Shown: piece after piece, positions 16,778-24,946 of the stretch
Position numbering within the stretch: the stretch's first letter is position 1
Layout: each line of letters opens with the position of its first letter
NCBI RefSeq assembly: GCF_028885415.1
Contig: NZ_CP118527.1
Coordinates: 4,216,001-4,280,000 of the forward strand
DNA: 64,000 nucleotides
Source of the DNA: Streptomyces coeruleorubidus
GTDB taxonomy: Bacteria; Actinomycetota; Actinomycetes; Streptomycetales; Streptomycetaceae
Direction: 5' to 3'
Notes under the pieces: generated by a model
The model's database searches: none
What the model saw: the letters and a program-made list of their open reading frames with translations, nothing else
What the model was told of the DNA's origin: nothing
Translations under genes and position numbers: made by a program

Positions 16778-18352
16778 ATGAACGGTCTCGACTGGGCCGT
16801 GCTCATCGGCTACTTCGCCGTGATGGTCGCGATCGGCGTCTGGTCACACAAACGCGTGGACAACGTCAGCGACTTCTTCACCGCCGGCGGCAAGATGCCG
16901 TGGTGGCTCTCCGGCATCTCCCACCACATGTCGGGCTACAGCGCGGTGATGTTCACCGGGTACGCGGGCATCGCCTACACCTACGGCGTCACGTCCTTCG
17001 TCACCTGGTCCTTCCCGATCGCCCTCGGCATCGCCATCGGGTCGAAGCTGTTCGCGCCGCGCATCAACCGGCTCCGCTCGCGGCTCCATGTGGCCTCCCC
17101 GCTGGAGTACCTGAAGAACCGTTACGACCTGAAGACCCAGCAGGCGCTGGCCTGGTCCGGCATGCTGCTGAAGATCGTGGACGTGGGCGCCAAGTGGGCG
17201 GCGATCGCGACGCTGCTGTCCGTCTTCACGGGGATCTCCCTCAACCAGGGCATCCTCATCACCGGCGGCATCACGGCGATCTACTGCACCATCGGCGGCC
17301 TGTGGGCGGACGCGCTGACCGAACTCGGCCAGTTCATCATCCAGTTGCTGGCCGGCATCGCCATGTTCGTGGCGGTGTTCGTACGGCTCGACGACCACGG
17401 CGGCTTCTTCGGCGTCTGGGACTCCCCCGAGCTCCAGGGCCATGAGAAACCGCTGGTCGGCCCGTACGGCACGGTCTTCCTGCTGGCGTTCCTCTTCATC
17501 AAGCTCTTCGAGTACAACGGCGGCATGCTCAACCAGGCCCAGCGCTACATGGCCACGCCCAACGCCAAGGAGGCCGAGCGGTCGGCCCGGCTGTCGGCGA
17601 TCCTCTGGCTGGTCTGGCCGCTGGTGCTGTTCTTCCCCATGTGGATGTCCCCGCTGCTGGTCGAGTCGCAGAAGACCGACGGCTCCGACTCCTACGCCCT
17701 GATGACCGAACAGCTCCTGCCGCATGGCCTGCTGGGTCTGGTCATCGTCGGCTTCTTCTCGCACACCATGGCCATGTGCTCCTCGGACGCCAACGCCATC
17801 GCGGCCGTGTTCACCCGGGACTGCGCGCCGGTGATCTGGGCGCGGGCCCGGGCCTGGAACCAGAGCCAGGGCCTGCGGGTCGCCCGGGTCGCGACGGTGG
17901 TCTTCCTCGGTCTGTCGATGGCGGCGGCGACGCAGGTCAACTCCCCGGCGTTCAAGGACATCATCACGGTCGTCATCAAGTGGGTGGCCGGTCTGATGGG
18001 CCCGATGGCGATCCCGATGATGCTGGGCCTGCTGCGGGCGTTCCGCCGCTCCGGCCCGACGGCGGCCCTCGTCAGCTGGTCGATGGGCCTGCTCGCCTTC
18101 TGGCTGGTGAACTACCCCATCAACTGGAACGTCGAGGGCGGCGTGCCGCTCCAGTACCAGGTGTCGATCCCGCTGGCGGTGTCGCTGGTCCTGTACATCC
18201 TCGTCGGCTACATCAAGCCGGAGGACACCCCGGAGCGGCTGGCGCTCATCGAGAAGATCAACACGGACGGGGACGGGGCGGCGGCGGCCGCGATCCCGAC
18301 GCCGGCCGGGGCTGCGGACGGCGTGGTGGGGGCGGCGCGGGGCAAGGACTAG
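16778..18352 (+). CDS. Sodium:solute symporter (SSS family)
   Basis: The 524-residue protein shows about 13-14 transmembrane segments and SSS motifs: DFFTAGGKMPWWLSGISHH near the N-terminus, GYAGIAYTYG, and GGLWADALTELGQ. The family imports sugars, carboxylates or amino acids with Na+; the substrate is not predictable here. ATG follows GGAAGGGGA. The 162-base gap upstream includes a CTGAG-N5-CTCAG inverted repeat near 16658 that could be regulatory. It stands alone and converges on the CU044_5270-type gene. Confidence 0.9.
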   Translation: MNGLDWAVLIGYFAVMVAIGVWSHKRVDNVSDFFTAGGKMPWWLSGISHHMSGYSAVMFTGYAGIAYTYGVTSFVTWSFPIALGIAIGSKLFAPRINRLRSRLHVASPLEYLKNRYDLKTQQALAWSGMLLKIVDVGAKWAAIATLLSVFTGISLNQGILITGGITAIYCTIGGLWADALTELGQFIIQLLAGIAMFVAVFVRLDDHGGFFGVWDSPELQGHEKPLVGPYGTVFLLAFLFIKLFEYNGGMLNQAQRYMATPNAKEAERSARLSAILWLVWPLVLFFPMWMSPLLVESQKTDGSDSYALMTEQLLPHGLLGLVIVGFFSHTMAMCSSDANAIAAVFTRDCAPVIWARARAWNQSQGLRVARVATVVFLGLSMAAATQVNSPAFKDIITVVIKWVAGLMGPMAIPMMLGLLRAFRRSGPTAALVSWSMGLLAFWLVNYPINWNVEGGVPLQYQVSIPLAVSLVLYILVGYIKPEDTPERLALIEKINTDGDGAAAAAIPTPAGAADGVVGAARGKD

Positions 18353-18375
18353 CGGCGCAGTGCGTACGCCGGGAA

Positions 18376-18403
18376 GGGCGGCCGTCCTGCGGGGCGGCCG
18401 CCC
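18376..18403. terminator. Stem-loop between convergent genes
   Basis: GGGCGGCCG and CGGCCGCCC pair perfectly around a 10-base loop in the 67-base gap between the symporter and the convergent CU044_5270-family gene. Confidence 0.75.
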
Positions 18404-18419
18404 TCCGGCTGAACAGGGC

Positions 18420-19343
18420 TCAGTCGGCGGGCTGTTGCCCGATCCTGTCGACGATGCCGATGTTCAGCAGAGCCTTCTCGTCCGTGCCGAGGTAGTCCAG
18501 GGTCGTCCGGTCGAAGACCCAGGTGTCAACTTCGTCGCGGTCCTTGAAGGTGAGCCCGATGCCGTGCCGCCCGGCGGCGTCCGTCGCCTTCGGGACGACC
18601 GAGACGCCGGGGATCTTCGCCGCCGCGCGATAGAGGGCCGCGCTCACGTCGGGGAAGAGGACGGCCCGGTTCAGGAGAGCGTCGATCGTCTGCATCGCGG
18701 CCCACTCGTGGGTCGGGCCTTTACCCTCCGTGTCGGCCCAGATCTTCTCGTACAGCTTGTCCGGGTCGGTGGGCAGCGCCTCCAGCGTGCGGTAGTCGGA
18801 GACGCCGTGTGCGCCCATCGCCATGTCGAGGGTCGACTTGCCGTCGGGGAACGGCCCACCGCCGGGCGGCGGGTTCAGGACCGTGATCTCGGCCAGCCCT
18901 TCCCGCTTGCCGTCGATCGGCTGCCAGTCCGTGCGCCGGTACTTCCACTCCTTGCCGGCCTCCTGCAAACCGGTGCCCTGGACGCGCGTGTAGACGAACT
19001 GGTCGTCACGGACGGGCACGGACTCCTTGGCGGCGGCGGCCGTGGCGATGCGGTTGAGCAGGGCGACGGCCTCCTGGTCGGCGACCGGCTTGTCGGGTGC
19101 GCCGGATCCGGCGGTCACGAGGGTGACGGCGACGACGGCGGCCGCGGCGGCGAGGGGGACGGCGACCGTCATCAGGCGGCGGAGGCGGCGCGGGCGGGGC
19201 GGGGCGATGGGCCGCGGGTCGGTTCCCTGGGTGATCTCGCGCATCAGATGGTCCTTCAGCAGGCTCTGACGGTCGCTCGGCAGGACCGGTTCACCCGGGC
19301 TCGGCAGCAGCCGGGCCAGTTCTTCACGCTCTGCAGGGTTCAT
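18420..19343 (-). CDS. CU044_5270-family protein, likely ECF sigma partner
   Basis: The 307-residue protein has a cytoplasmic N-terminal 55 residues, one membrane segment (VAVPLAAAAAVVAVTLV) and an exported C-terminal domain. In that domain, DDQFVYTRVQGTG and the closing lines TDEKALLNIGIVDRIGQQPA are typical of the CU044_5270 family. Its ATG overlaps the stop of the ECF sigma gene by 4 bases (translational coupling). This order suggests an anti-sigma-like or sensor role. That is inferred; no zinc-binding anti-sigma motif is visible. Confidence 0.8.
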   Translation of the reverse strand: MNPAEREELARLLPSPGEPVLPSDRQSLLKDHLMREITQGTDPRPIAPPRPRRLRRLMTVAVPLAAAAAVVAVTLVTAGSGAPDKPVADQEAVALLNRIATAAAAKESVPVRDDQFVYTRVQGTGLQEAGKEWKYRRTDWQPIDGKREGLAEITVLNPPPGGGPFPDGKSTLDMAMGAHGVSDYRTLEALPTDPDKLYEKIWADTEGKGPTHEWAAMQTIDALLNRAVLFPDVSAALYRAAAKIPGVSVVPKATDAAGRHGIGLTFKDRDEVDTWVFDRTTLDYLGTDEKALLNIGIVDRIGQQPAD

Positions 19344-20050
19344 CGGCACTTCTCCTGGTTCGACCGGGCCGCTCGGTGCGGCCACCCGGTTCCTGTCCGG
19401 CGGCGGGAGCGCGTCTCGGAGTTCTTCTTCAGCTCCGCCTCGGCCAGCCGCCGCAGCCGCTGCCGGGCGCGGGCGAGACGGGACCGTACGGTGCTGACGG
19501 GGACGCCGAGGGCGTCGGCGGCGGCCGCGTAACTCAGTCCCGACCAGACGCACAGCGCGAACACCTCGCGCTCGGCGCCGCTCAGCCGGCGCAGGGCGGC
19601 ACGGGCGGCCGCGAGCCGTTCGGTGTCTTCCATACGACCGACCAGTTCGTCGGCGAAGTCCGGCACCGTCTCGTGGTCCGTGCGCCGGCCCGGGACGCGG
19701 GCGAGGGCGGCGCTGTGCCGGCGGGCGGCGCGGCGGGTGTTGCGCAGGACGTTGGTGGCGACGCCGTAGAGCCAGGGCCGCAGTCCGTCGCCGTCGATCG
19801 TGGGGTCGGGGGGCTCGGGTCTGATGCGCTCCCGCAGGCGCCAGGCCTCCAGGAAGGTCAGCGACACCACGTCCTCGGCGGCACCGCGATCGCCGGTCAG
19901 CCGGGCGGCGTGGGCGTAGAGGGCCTGCGCGTGCGCGGCGAACAGCTCGGCGAAGGCCTCCGGGTCACCGGCCCGTATCCGGGCGCGTAGGGAAAGGTCC
20001 ACAGTCCCGCCTGTCCGCTCACCACCCGGCATCCCTGTGACGTCGGCCAC
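19340..20050 (-). CDS. ECF-type RNA polymerase sigma factor
   Basis: Region 2 (GDRGAAEDVVSLTFLEAWRL and RPWLYGVATNVLRNTRR) and region 4 (LSYAAAADALGVPVSTVRSR) are both present, with no extra domain. The basic C-terminus overlaps the start of the coupled membrane protein. GTG 20050 gives 236 residues; GTG at 20002 and ATG at 20032 are alternatives because none has a strong ribosome binding site. It directs transcription of an unknown regulon, controlled presumably by its coupled partner. Confidence 0.9.
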   Translation of the reverse strand: MADVTGMPGGERTGGTVDLSLRARIRAGDPEAFAELFAAHAQALYAHAARLTGDRGAAEDVVSLTFLEAWRLRERIRPEPPDPTIDGDGLRPWLYGVATNVLRNTRRAARRHSAALARVPGRRTDHETVPDFADELVGRMEDTERLAAARAALRRLSGAEREVFALCVWSGLSYAAAADALGVPVSTVRSRLARARQRLRRLAEAELKKNSETRSRRRTGTGWPHRAARSNQEKCR

Positions 20051-20063
20051 AGACCGGTGGCGT

Positions 20064-21203
20064 TCAGGCCCGGGGGTACCGCGCCAGCCACCCCGGCGAC
20101 GCGCCTGCCGGGCTGTGCAGGGCCGGGCCCTGGGTCATCTCCATGGCGAAGTCGTCGGCCAGTTCCAGGATCGTGGGACGGCCCTCCAGCTCGGCCAGCC
20201 AGGCCGGGGGGAGGGCGGTCTCGCCGTGCAGGGCGCCGAGCAGGCCGCCGGTCAGCGCGCCGGTGGCGGCGGAGGGGCCGTCGTGGTTGACGGCGAGCGT
20301 CAGTCCGTGCCGGACGTCGGCGGCGACGAGGGCGCAGTAGACGGCGGCACCGACGAGGCTCTGTGCCGTACCGGCCCCGCACAGCTCCGCCACCCGCTCC
20401 GGCCCGGGCAGCCCCTGGCGTACGGCACCGAGCGCGTGCTGGAGCGCGTCCGACACGGGCTGGTGCCCGGGCCGGGCGGCCAGCAGCGCGAAGGCCCGCT
20501 GCACGGCACCGTCGAGGCTCTCCCCCAGGGCGAGGGTGTGCACGATCACGGCGTACGCGCCCGCCGCGAGATACGCCGTGGGATGACCGTGCGTCTGCGC
20601 CGCGCACTCCACCGCGAGCTGGACGACGAGCTGCGGCTCCCACCCCACGAGCAGCCCGAACGGGGCGGACCGGGCGGCGGCCTCGGGCCCCAGCTCACCG
20701 GGATTCTTGGGCGCCTCGGGCGTCCCCATGGTCTCGTCAGCGAGCCCGAGGAGCAGCGCGCGACTCGGATCCCTGCGCGCGTACAGCCACTCCTCCCGCG
20801 CGAGCCACCCGTCGTCCTTGCGGCGCTCGTCGGGCCCCCAGTCCCGCTGGGTGGCGGCCCAGCGCAGATAGGCCCGGTGCAGGTCGGTGGGCGGATGCCA
20901 GGCGCCGGTGTCCCGCCGTACCTGGGCCCGTATCAGCCCGTCCACGGAGAACAGGGTGAGCTGGGTGAGATGGGTGACGGCACCGCGTCTGCCGTAGGCG
21001 GGAGCCAGATCGACCAGCCCCTCCGCCCCGTACGCCTCCCTGATCCCGTCGATCCCCACCCCATCCACGGGCGCACCCAGCGCGTCCCCGACGGCCAGGC
21101 CGAGCAGCGTCCCCCGCACCCGGCTACGAAAGTCCTGCTGCTCCGTACGGCCCCAGACGGCACCGGCAGTCGCACCCACCTTGACCTCCCAGGGACCGTC
21201 CAT
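20064..21203 (-). CDS. ADP-ribosylglycohydrolase homologue, metal site lost
   Basis: The 379-residue protein is clearly an ADP-ribosylglycohydrolase by fold: GTLLGLAVGDALGAPV at the N-terminus and TGGLLGALHGETALPPAWL near the end. Active members carry metal-binding TDDTQMTLFT and GDSDSTG motifs. Here the first reads THLTQLTLFS (T77-H-L-T80) and the second DGPSAATG (308-315), so all the key aspartates are replaced while the surrounding sequence is well kept. The gene is intact, which suggests a binding or regulatory pseudo-enzyme rather than decay. It follows the sigma operon on the same strand. Confidence 0.85.
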   Translation of the reverse strand: MDGPWEVKVGATAGAVWGRTEQQDFRSRVRGTLLGLAVGDALGAPVDGVGIDGIREAYGAEGLVDLAPAYGRRGAVTHLTQLTLFSVDGLIRAQVRRDTGAWHPPTDLHRAYLRWAATQRDWGPDERRKDDGWLAREEWLYARRDPSRALLLGLADETMGTPEAPKNPGELGPEAAARSAPFGLLVGWEPQLVVQLAVECAAQTHGHPTAYLAAGAYAVIVHTLALGESLDGAVQRAFALLAARPGHQPVSDALQHALGAVRQGLPGPERVAELCGAGTAQSLVGAAVYCALVAADVRHGLTLAVNHDGPSAATGALTGGLLGALHGETALPPAWLAELEGRPTILELADDFAMEMTQGPALHSPAGASPGWLARYPRA

Positions 21204-21301
21204 ACGTACGACAGCTCAGCACTGTAATCGAACGGGGACGGCGGGTTGAGGAGGCGGAATGGGTGAGGGGCGATATCGGGGTGGTGCCCAGTGATCGGTG
21301 A

Positions 21302-21562
21302 TCAGCCGTACCAGGTCACGTTGCAGACGTAGACGCACTCATGGCGCGGTACAGCCAGAAAGCTGATGAAGCCACGTCCACCGAGCAGGTCGAACTCGCG
21401 CAGCCCGGCCTCCCGATCGAAAGGCCTGCCGACCCTCACGGAGTCGTGCCCGAGCGTCGCCAGCTCGACTGCGAGTCGTTCCACCTCCGCCACTACTCCA
21501 GGTGGCAGCCCATTCGTCACATACTCGGCACTCGGGTTGTAGTCCCAGGACCAGTCCGTCAC
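21302..21562 (-). CDS. Small RelE/ParE-like protein, possible toxin
   Basis: The 86-residue protein (MTDWSWDYNPSAEYV at the start, HECVYVCNVTWYG at the end) has the length, alternating strand pattern and basic central region of RelE/ParE-fold toxins; the assignment rests on pattern only. The GTG start overlaps the stop of the upstream DUF6247-like gene (GTGA), a coupling typical of toxin-antitoxin pairs with the antitoxin first. Catalytic residues cannot be identified with confidence. Confidence 0.55.
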   Translation of the reverse strand: MTDWSWDYNPSAEYVTNGLPPGVVAEVERLAVELATLGHDSVRVGRPFDREAGLREFDLLGGRGFISFLAVPRHECVYVCNVTWYG

Positions 21563-21906
21563 AGCCCTGCCTCTGCCTCTGCGGCCTCCCGGATAGCGCG
21601 GATCTCGGCGATAGCGTCGGACGGGTCCTCTTCACCGGCGTCCACGATCCGCTCCAGCTCCCGCAGACGCTCGGCACGCGCCGGGTGTCGTTCGATCGCG
21701 ACGAACACGGCCCAGGAGTGCACGAAGGCGCGCAGGGGCGCCAGGCTCTGGGTCTGCTGGGCGTTGGTGGTGGCCTCGAAGAGATGCTGCGTGAGCGTGG
21801 GCAGGCGACTGGGAGCGATCCGGGCGACGGCATCACGCAGCGCGTCCGGAGTCAGCTGAGGCATGGGGATCAGCGGCCCGTACGGGCCGTCGCTCTGAGC
21901 ACTCAC
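21559..21906 (-). CDS. DUF6247-like protein, possible antitoxin partner
   Basis: The 115-residue, helical, acidic C-terminus protein has the conserved core LTPDALRDAVARIAPSRLP and FVHSWAVFVAIERHPARAER, which I recognise from a common Streptomyces family (DUF6247). GTG at 21906 has GGAGG 6 bases upstream. It is translationally coupled to the small RelE/ParE-like gene and follows a broken helix-turn-helix gene. An antitoxin role is inferred from order and coupling only. Confidence 0.6.
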   Translation of the reverse strand: MSAQSDGPYGPLIPMPQLTPDALRDAVARIAPSRLPTLTQHLFEATTNAQQTQSLAPLRAFVHSWAVFVAIERHPARAERLRELERIVDAGEEDPSDAIAEIRAIREAAEAEAGL

Positions 21907-22007
21907 GGTGACCTCCGGTGCTGGTGTTTCGCTCCTCGTACGGTACCGGCGAACGCCGTGGGGAACCGCTGAGACGGCGCACGCCACATGACTCCTGCCC
22001 GGCATGC

Positions 22008-22601
22008 TCAGGCCACCTTCCGCTCGGTGGTCCGGCTGTCCCGACAAGAGCCCGGGTGAGGAGCGCGAAAGGCTCGTTCGCAGCCGTCGCAGGTCTGGAA
22101 GGGGCCCGGGCGGGGGGCGGGGGCAGAACGTGGTGGGGTACGCCCCGCTCCAGCCAGACGGAGACCTCCGGTGCCAGGCGGCGGACGTCGCGTTCGGTGA
22201 GGAGGAGGCGGGAGTCCAGGGCACGCAGGCCGGCGAGGAGGTCGGCGGCGCGGTGGGGCGTCGGGGCTGCGGCCTCCGTCCGGCGTGGAGGAGCGGTTAG
22301 GCGGTACTCAGGAGTGGGCCGGGGCTTGTTGTACGAGACCGTGCGGGTTACGACTCGGCCGGATTGAAGACGCTCCTTGGTGCGCGTCAGATAGCCGTGT
22401 GTCTCCAACTCCCGCAGGGCCGCAGCGATCCGGATCTCGCCTTCGGGGAACTTGGCTGCCAGTGCCTTGATGCCGACCGGCGTCCCGGCGGGAAGCGACT
22501 GGATGTGTACCGCCAGACCGATCGCTGTCAGTGACAGGTCCGGGTGCTGGGCGAGATGGTTGCCGACCACGGTGAAGTGGTCGTCGTGGCGTTCCGTCAC
22601 G
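22008..22601 (-). pseudogene. Frameshifted winged-helix DNA-binding protein
   Basis: The N-terminal part (from GTG 22601; TERHDDHFTVVGNHLAQHPD, then AALRELETHGYLTRTKERL) is a winged-helix family common in Streptomyces. It runs intact to SVWLERGVPHHV near 22140. The expected C-terminal zinc-binding segment, FQTCDGCERAFRAPHPGSC, appears in a different frame and ends at TGA 22010-22008. The linker usually found between them (about 30-40 residues) is missing, so a deletion with frameshift around 22100-22135 is likely. One zinc cysteine is also changed (CRDS instead of CRDC). The frame read from the N-terminus runs on into unrelated sequence. Confidence 0.7.
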
Positions 22602-23116
22602 TGCTGGACACCGGAAGTGCCGGACTGCGCGCGTGCGGGCGCGCTAGGCTGCCAGTCATCGGGAAGGTCTCTTCTTCCTCGGTGATCAGGCCCTCGCCCT
22701 GGGATGCCAGTCCCGGCGGGGGCCGTGTTCATGTGTGCGGTTGTCTGCGCCGACGCTGCACCATCGAGTCCCCTCCGCGCCAGCCGAGTTGGCGATGTTC
22801 ACCCCTGTGGGTGAGCTGCGGGGGCGGTGGGGGCGGGTTGGTTCTTTTCCCGGTTCTTTGGTCATCGGCGTCGGGCCCGACCGGGTCATGCCGGACCGCG
22901 TCCCGGCTCTGCGGCGGCGACTGGCGGGCCTGTGCGTTCACATTCACCCATTGCAACGAGCACTCTCGGGCTCGTTGCGTTAATCCTGAAACCATTGCAA
23001 CGATCATTGGCTGCTGAGCTGGACTAATAGCGATTACACGCAACGAGTCTGTTGCTAGTCTTGTGAACGCAACGTAGCTTTTCCATCGTCAGAAACGACG
23101 AGCCAAGGAGAGCACG
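22602..23116. other. 515-base intergenic region, no convincing gene
   Basis: Open frames here lack ribosome binding sites, homology and coherent composition. The left half should hold the promoter of the broken winged-helix gene. The right half is notably AT-richer and carries the GCAACG repeat array and promoter of the DUF4097 gene. Confidence 0.6.
22948..23074 (+). promoter_or_regulatory. GCAACG repeat array upstream of DUF4097 gene
   Basis: GCAACG starts at 22953, 22997, 23040 and 23069, and inverted CGTTGC at 22973-22978. The first two lie in almost identical 15-mers (CCATTGCAACGAGCA and CCATTGCAACGATCA), 44 bases apart. GCAACGAG at 22953-22960 pairs with CTCGTTGC at 22971-22978, and CAAC-N6-GTTG lies at 23041-23054. 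The array spans the promoter region of the downstream gene and looks like a multi-site operator. Confidence 0.6.
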
Positions 23117-23782
23117 ATGCAGAAGTTCGACACCCCGGCCCCGATCTCCGCCGTCCTGGACGTCCCCGCCGGACGTATCCAGTTCATCGCCGCGGACCGC
23201 GCCGACACCACCGTCGAGGTCCTGCCCGCCGACCCCTCCAAGAGCCGCGACACCAAGGCCGCCGAGAAGACCACCGTCGCCTACGCCGACGGCGTCCTGC
23301 GGATCACGGCCTCGGCCTCCGGCAACCAGCTCTTCGGCCCCTCCGGCTCCGTGGAGGTCACCGTCCGGCTGCCCGCAGGCTCCCGTGTCGAGGTCAAGGC
23401 CGACAGTGCCGAGCTCCGCGGTGTCGGACGGCTCGGCGACGTCGACTTCGAAGGCGCGTACCGGCGCATCAAGATCGACGAAGCCGCGAGCGTCCGCCTC
23501 ACCGCGATCGACGGCGACGTCGAGGTCGGCCGGCTGGGCGGCGCCGCGGAGATCAGCACCGCGAGGGGCGACATCCGGATCGCCGAGGCCATGCGCGGCA
23601 AGGTCGTGCTCCGCACGCAGTCCGGCGACATCTCGGTCGTCGCCGCCGCGGGTGTCTCGGCCGCCCTGGACGCCGACACCGGCTACGGCCGCGTCAGCAA
23701 CTCCCTCAAGAACGACGGCACCACCGAACTCGACATCCGCGCCACCACCTCCCACGGCGACATCACCGCCCGCAGCCTCTGA
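23117..23782 (+). CDS. DUF4097-family beta-strand repeat protein
   Basis: The 221-residue protein has no signal peptide or membrane segment. From residue 90 on it consists of short repeating beta strands (for example LRGVGRLGDVDFEGAYRRI and VLRTQSGDISVVAAAGV), the right-handed beta-solenoid pattern of DUF4097. Function of the family is unknown; bactofilin-like assembly or envelope-stress roles have been proposed for relatives. AAGGAG lies upstream of the ATG. The hydrolase gene follows 56 bases downstream and is probably cotranscribed. Confidence 0.88.
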   Translation: MQKFDTPAPISAVLDVPAGRIQFIAADRADTTVEVLPADPSKSRDTKAAEKTTVAYADGVLRITASASGNQLFGPSGSVEVTVRLPAGSRVEVKADSAELRGVGRLGDVDFEGAYRRIKIDEAASVRLTAIDGDVEVGRLGGAAEISTARGDIRIAEAMRGKVVLRTQSGDISVVAAAGVSAALDADTGYGRVSNSLKNDGTTELDIRATTSHGDITARSL

Positions 23783-23838
23783 ACGAACAGCGCCAGGGCT
23801 GACCGGCCCGCGCCCGAGCCCACCACCAGGAGGAACAC

Positions 23839-24654
23839 ATGACGAAGAACAGCACTTCATCGACCAGTTCGACGTGGACCGGCATGGTGCCGGTCGACGA
23901 CACGGCCCTGGCCGTCACCGACACCGGCGGCCCTGGGATCCCGGTGGTCTACCTCAACGGCCAGTTCGCCACCCAGGGGTACTGGCGGCGGGTCATCGCC
24001 GAACTCGGGACGGGCTGGCGGCACATCACCTACGACGAGCGGGCCCGCGGCAAGTCGAAGCGTTCGGCGGACTACTCCTTCGAGGCCGCCGTCCGGGATG
24101 TCGATGCCGTTCTCGCGGCCAGGGGCGTCGACCGGGCGCTGGTGGTCGGCTGGTCCTACGGGGCGGCAGTCGGGGCGCACTGGGCCCACCGGAATCCGGA
24201 CCGTGCCGTGGGCGCGGTCCTGGTCGACGGCGCGTTCCCGTACGACTGGCTGGACGAGGCCATGGAGCAGCGGATCCGGAAGCTGTTCCGGCGGTTGGGC
24301 TGGTTCATGCCGCTGCTGCGCCCGACGGGCCTGACCCCGCGGATGACCGCCGAACAGCAGGCCGAGAGCAACATCGAGCTCGGCAGGCTCTCCCGGGAGA
24401 GCGAGCTGGGCCCCGTGCTGGACGACATCACCGTCCCCGTGCGGTACGTGCTCGCTTCCGGGGCGTCCTTCGGCAGCCGCCGTGGCGAGCAGGAACGGAC
24501 ACGCACCGGCCTCGACGCGGTGACCGCCAGCAACCCGAACATCCGGATCAGCGCGAAGGTCCCCAGCAACCACGGCGCGCTCCTCAAGAAGGATTTCCCG
24601 GTCATCGCCGATGCCGTACGCGAGGTCGCCGCCCTCGACCGCGGGGAGCACTGA
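23839..24654 (+). CDS. Alpha/beta hydrolase
   Basis: The 271-residue enzyme has the nucleophile elbow GWSYG, an upstream oxyanion segment (YLNGQFATQGYWR) and a C-terminal catalytic histidine in SNHGALLK. The acid residue is probably the aspartate in the DITVPVRYVLASG area. AGGAGG precedes the ATG by 7 bases. It lies in an apparent operon with the DUF4097 gene. Such pairs are frequent in Streptomyces and often controlled by a nearby TetR or PadR regulator, but no such gene is next to it here. Confidence 0.88.
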   Translation: MTKNSTSSTSSTWTGMVPVDDTALAVTDTGGPGIPVVYLNGQFATQGYWRRVIAELGTGWRHITYDERARGKSKRSADYSFEAAVRDVDAVLAARGVDRALVVGWSYGAAVGAHWAHRNPDRAVGAVLVDGAFPYDWLDEAMEQRIRKLFRRLGWFMPLLRPTGLTPRMTAEQQAESNIELGRLSRESELGPVLDDITVPVRYVLASGASFGSRRGEQERTRTGLDAVTASNPNIRISAKVPSNHGALLKKDFPVIADAVREVAALDRGEH

Positions 24655-24825
24655 CCGTCATCGCCGTCCGGCTCGACCGCGTCCGTCCCGCACAGGGTCC
24701 GCAGTCCCTCGTGCGGGACGTCTCACGCGCCGGCGTCCTCGCCCGGATCCGCAAAGTCCCGCAGCAGGACGTCGGCGTCCTGAGAAGAGCGCAGCCGCAC
24801 TCCGGGGCCCCCCGTCACGCCCAGA

Positions 24826-24942
24826 TCACGGCACATGGCTTCCCTCATGGCAGGCCCTCTCGGCACCCTGCTGGGTGAGCAACGCGCCCCCGAGCGTGCC
24901 CGCCACACCGGCCACGGCTATCAAGACCGCCCCAACGTCCAT
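24826..24942 (-). CDS. 38-residue small membrane peptide or gene remnant
   Basis: ATG at 24942 opens a frame of 38 residues that is mostly one hydrophobic helix (DVGAVLIAVAGVAGTLGGAL) followed by LTQQGAERACHEG. The start matches the N-terminus of longer Streptomyces membrane-anchored proteins that continue with a charged helix after LLTQ, so this may be a truncated remnant. The remaining bases of the 290-base gap (24655-24825) hold nothing I can support. Confidence 0.35.
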   Translation of the reverse strand: MDVGAVLIAVAGVAGTLGGALLTQQGAERACHEGSHVP

Positions 24943-24946
24943 TGGA

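Noticed and set aside
22602..23116. Several 60-100 codon frames in the gap before the DUF4097 gene
   Set aside because: None has a ribosome site, coherent composition or family similarity, and they overlap each other on both strands.
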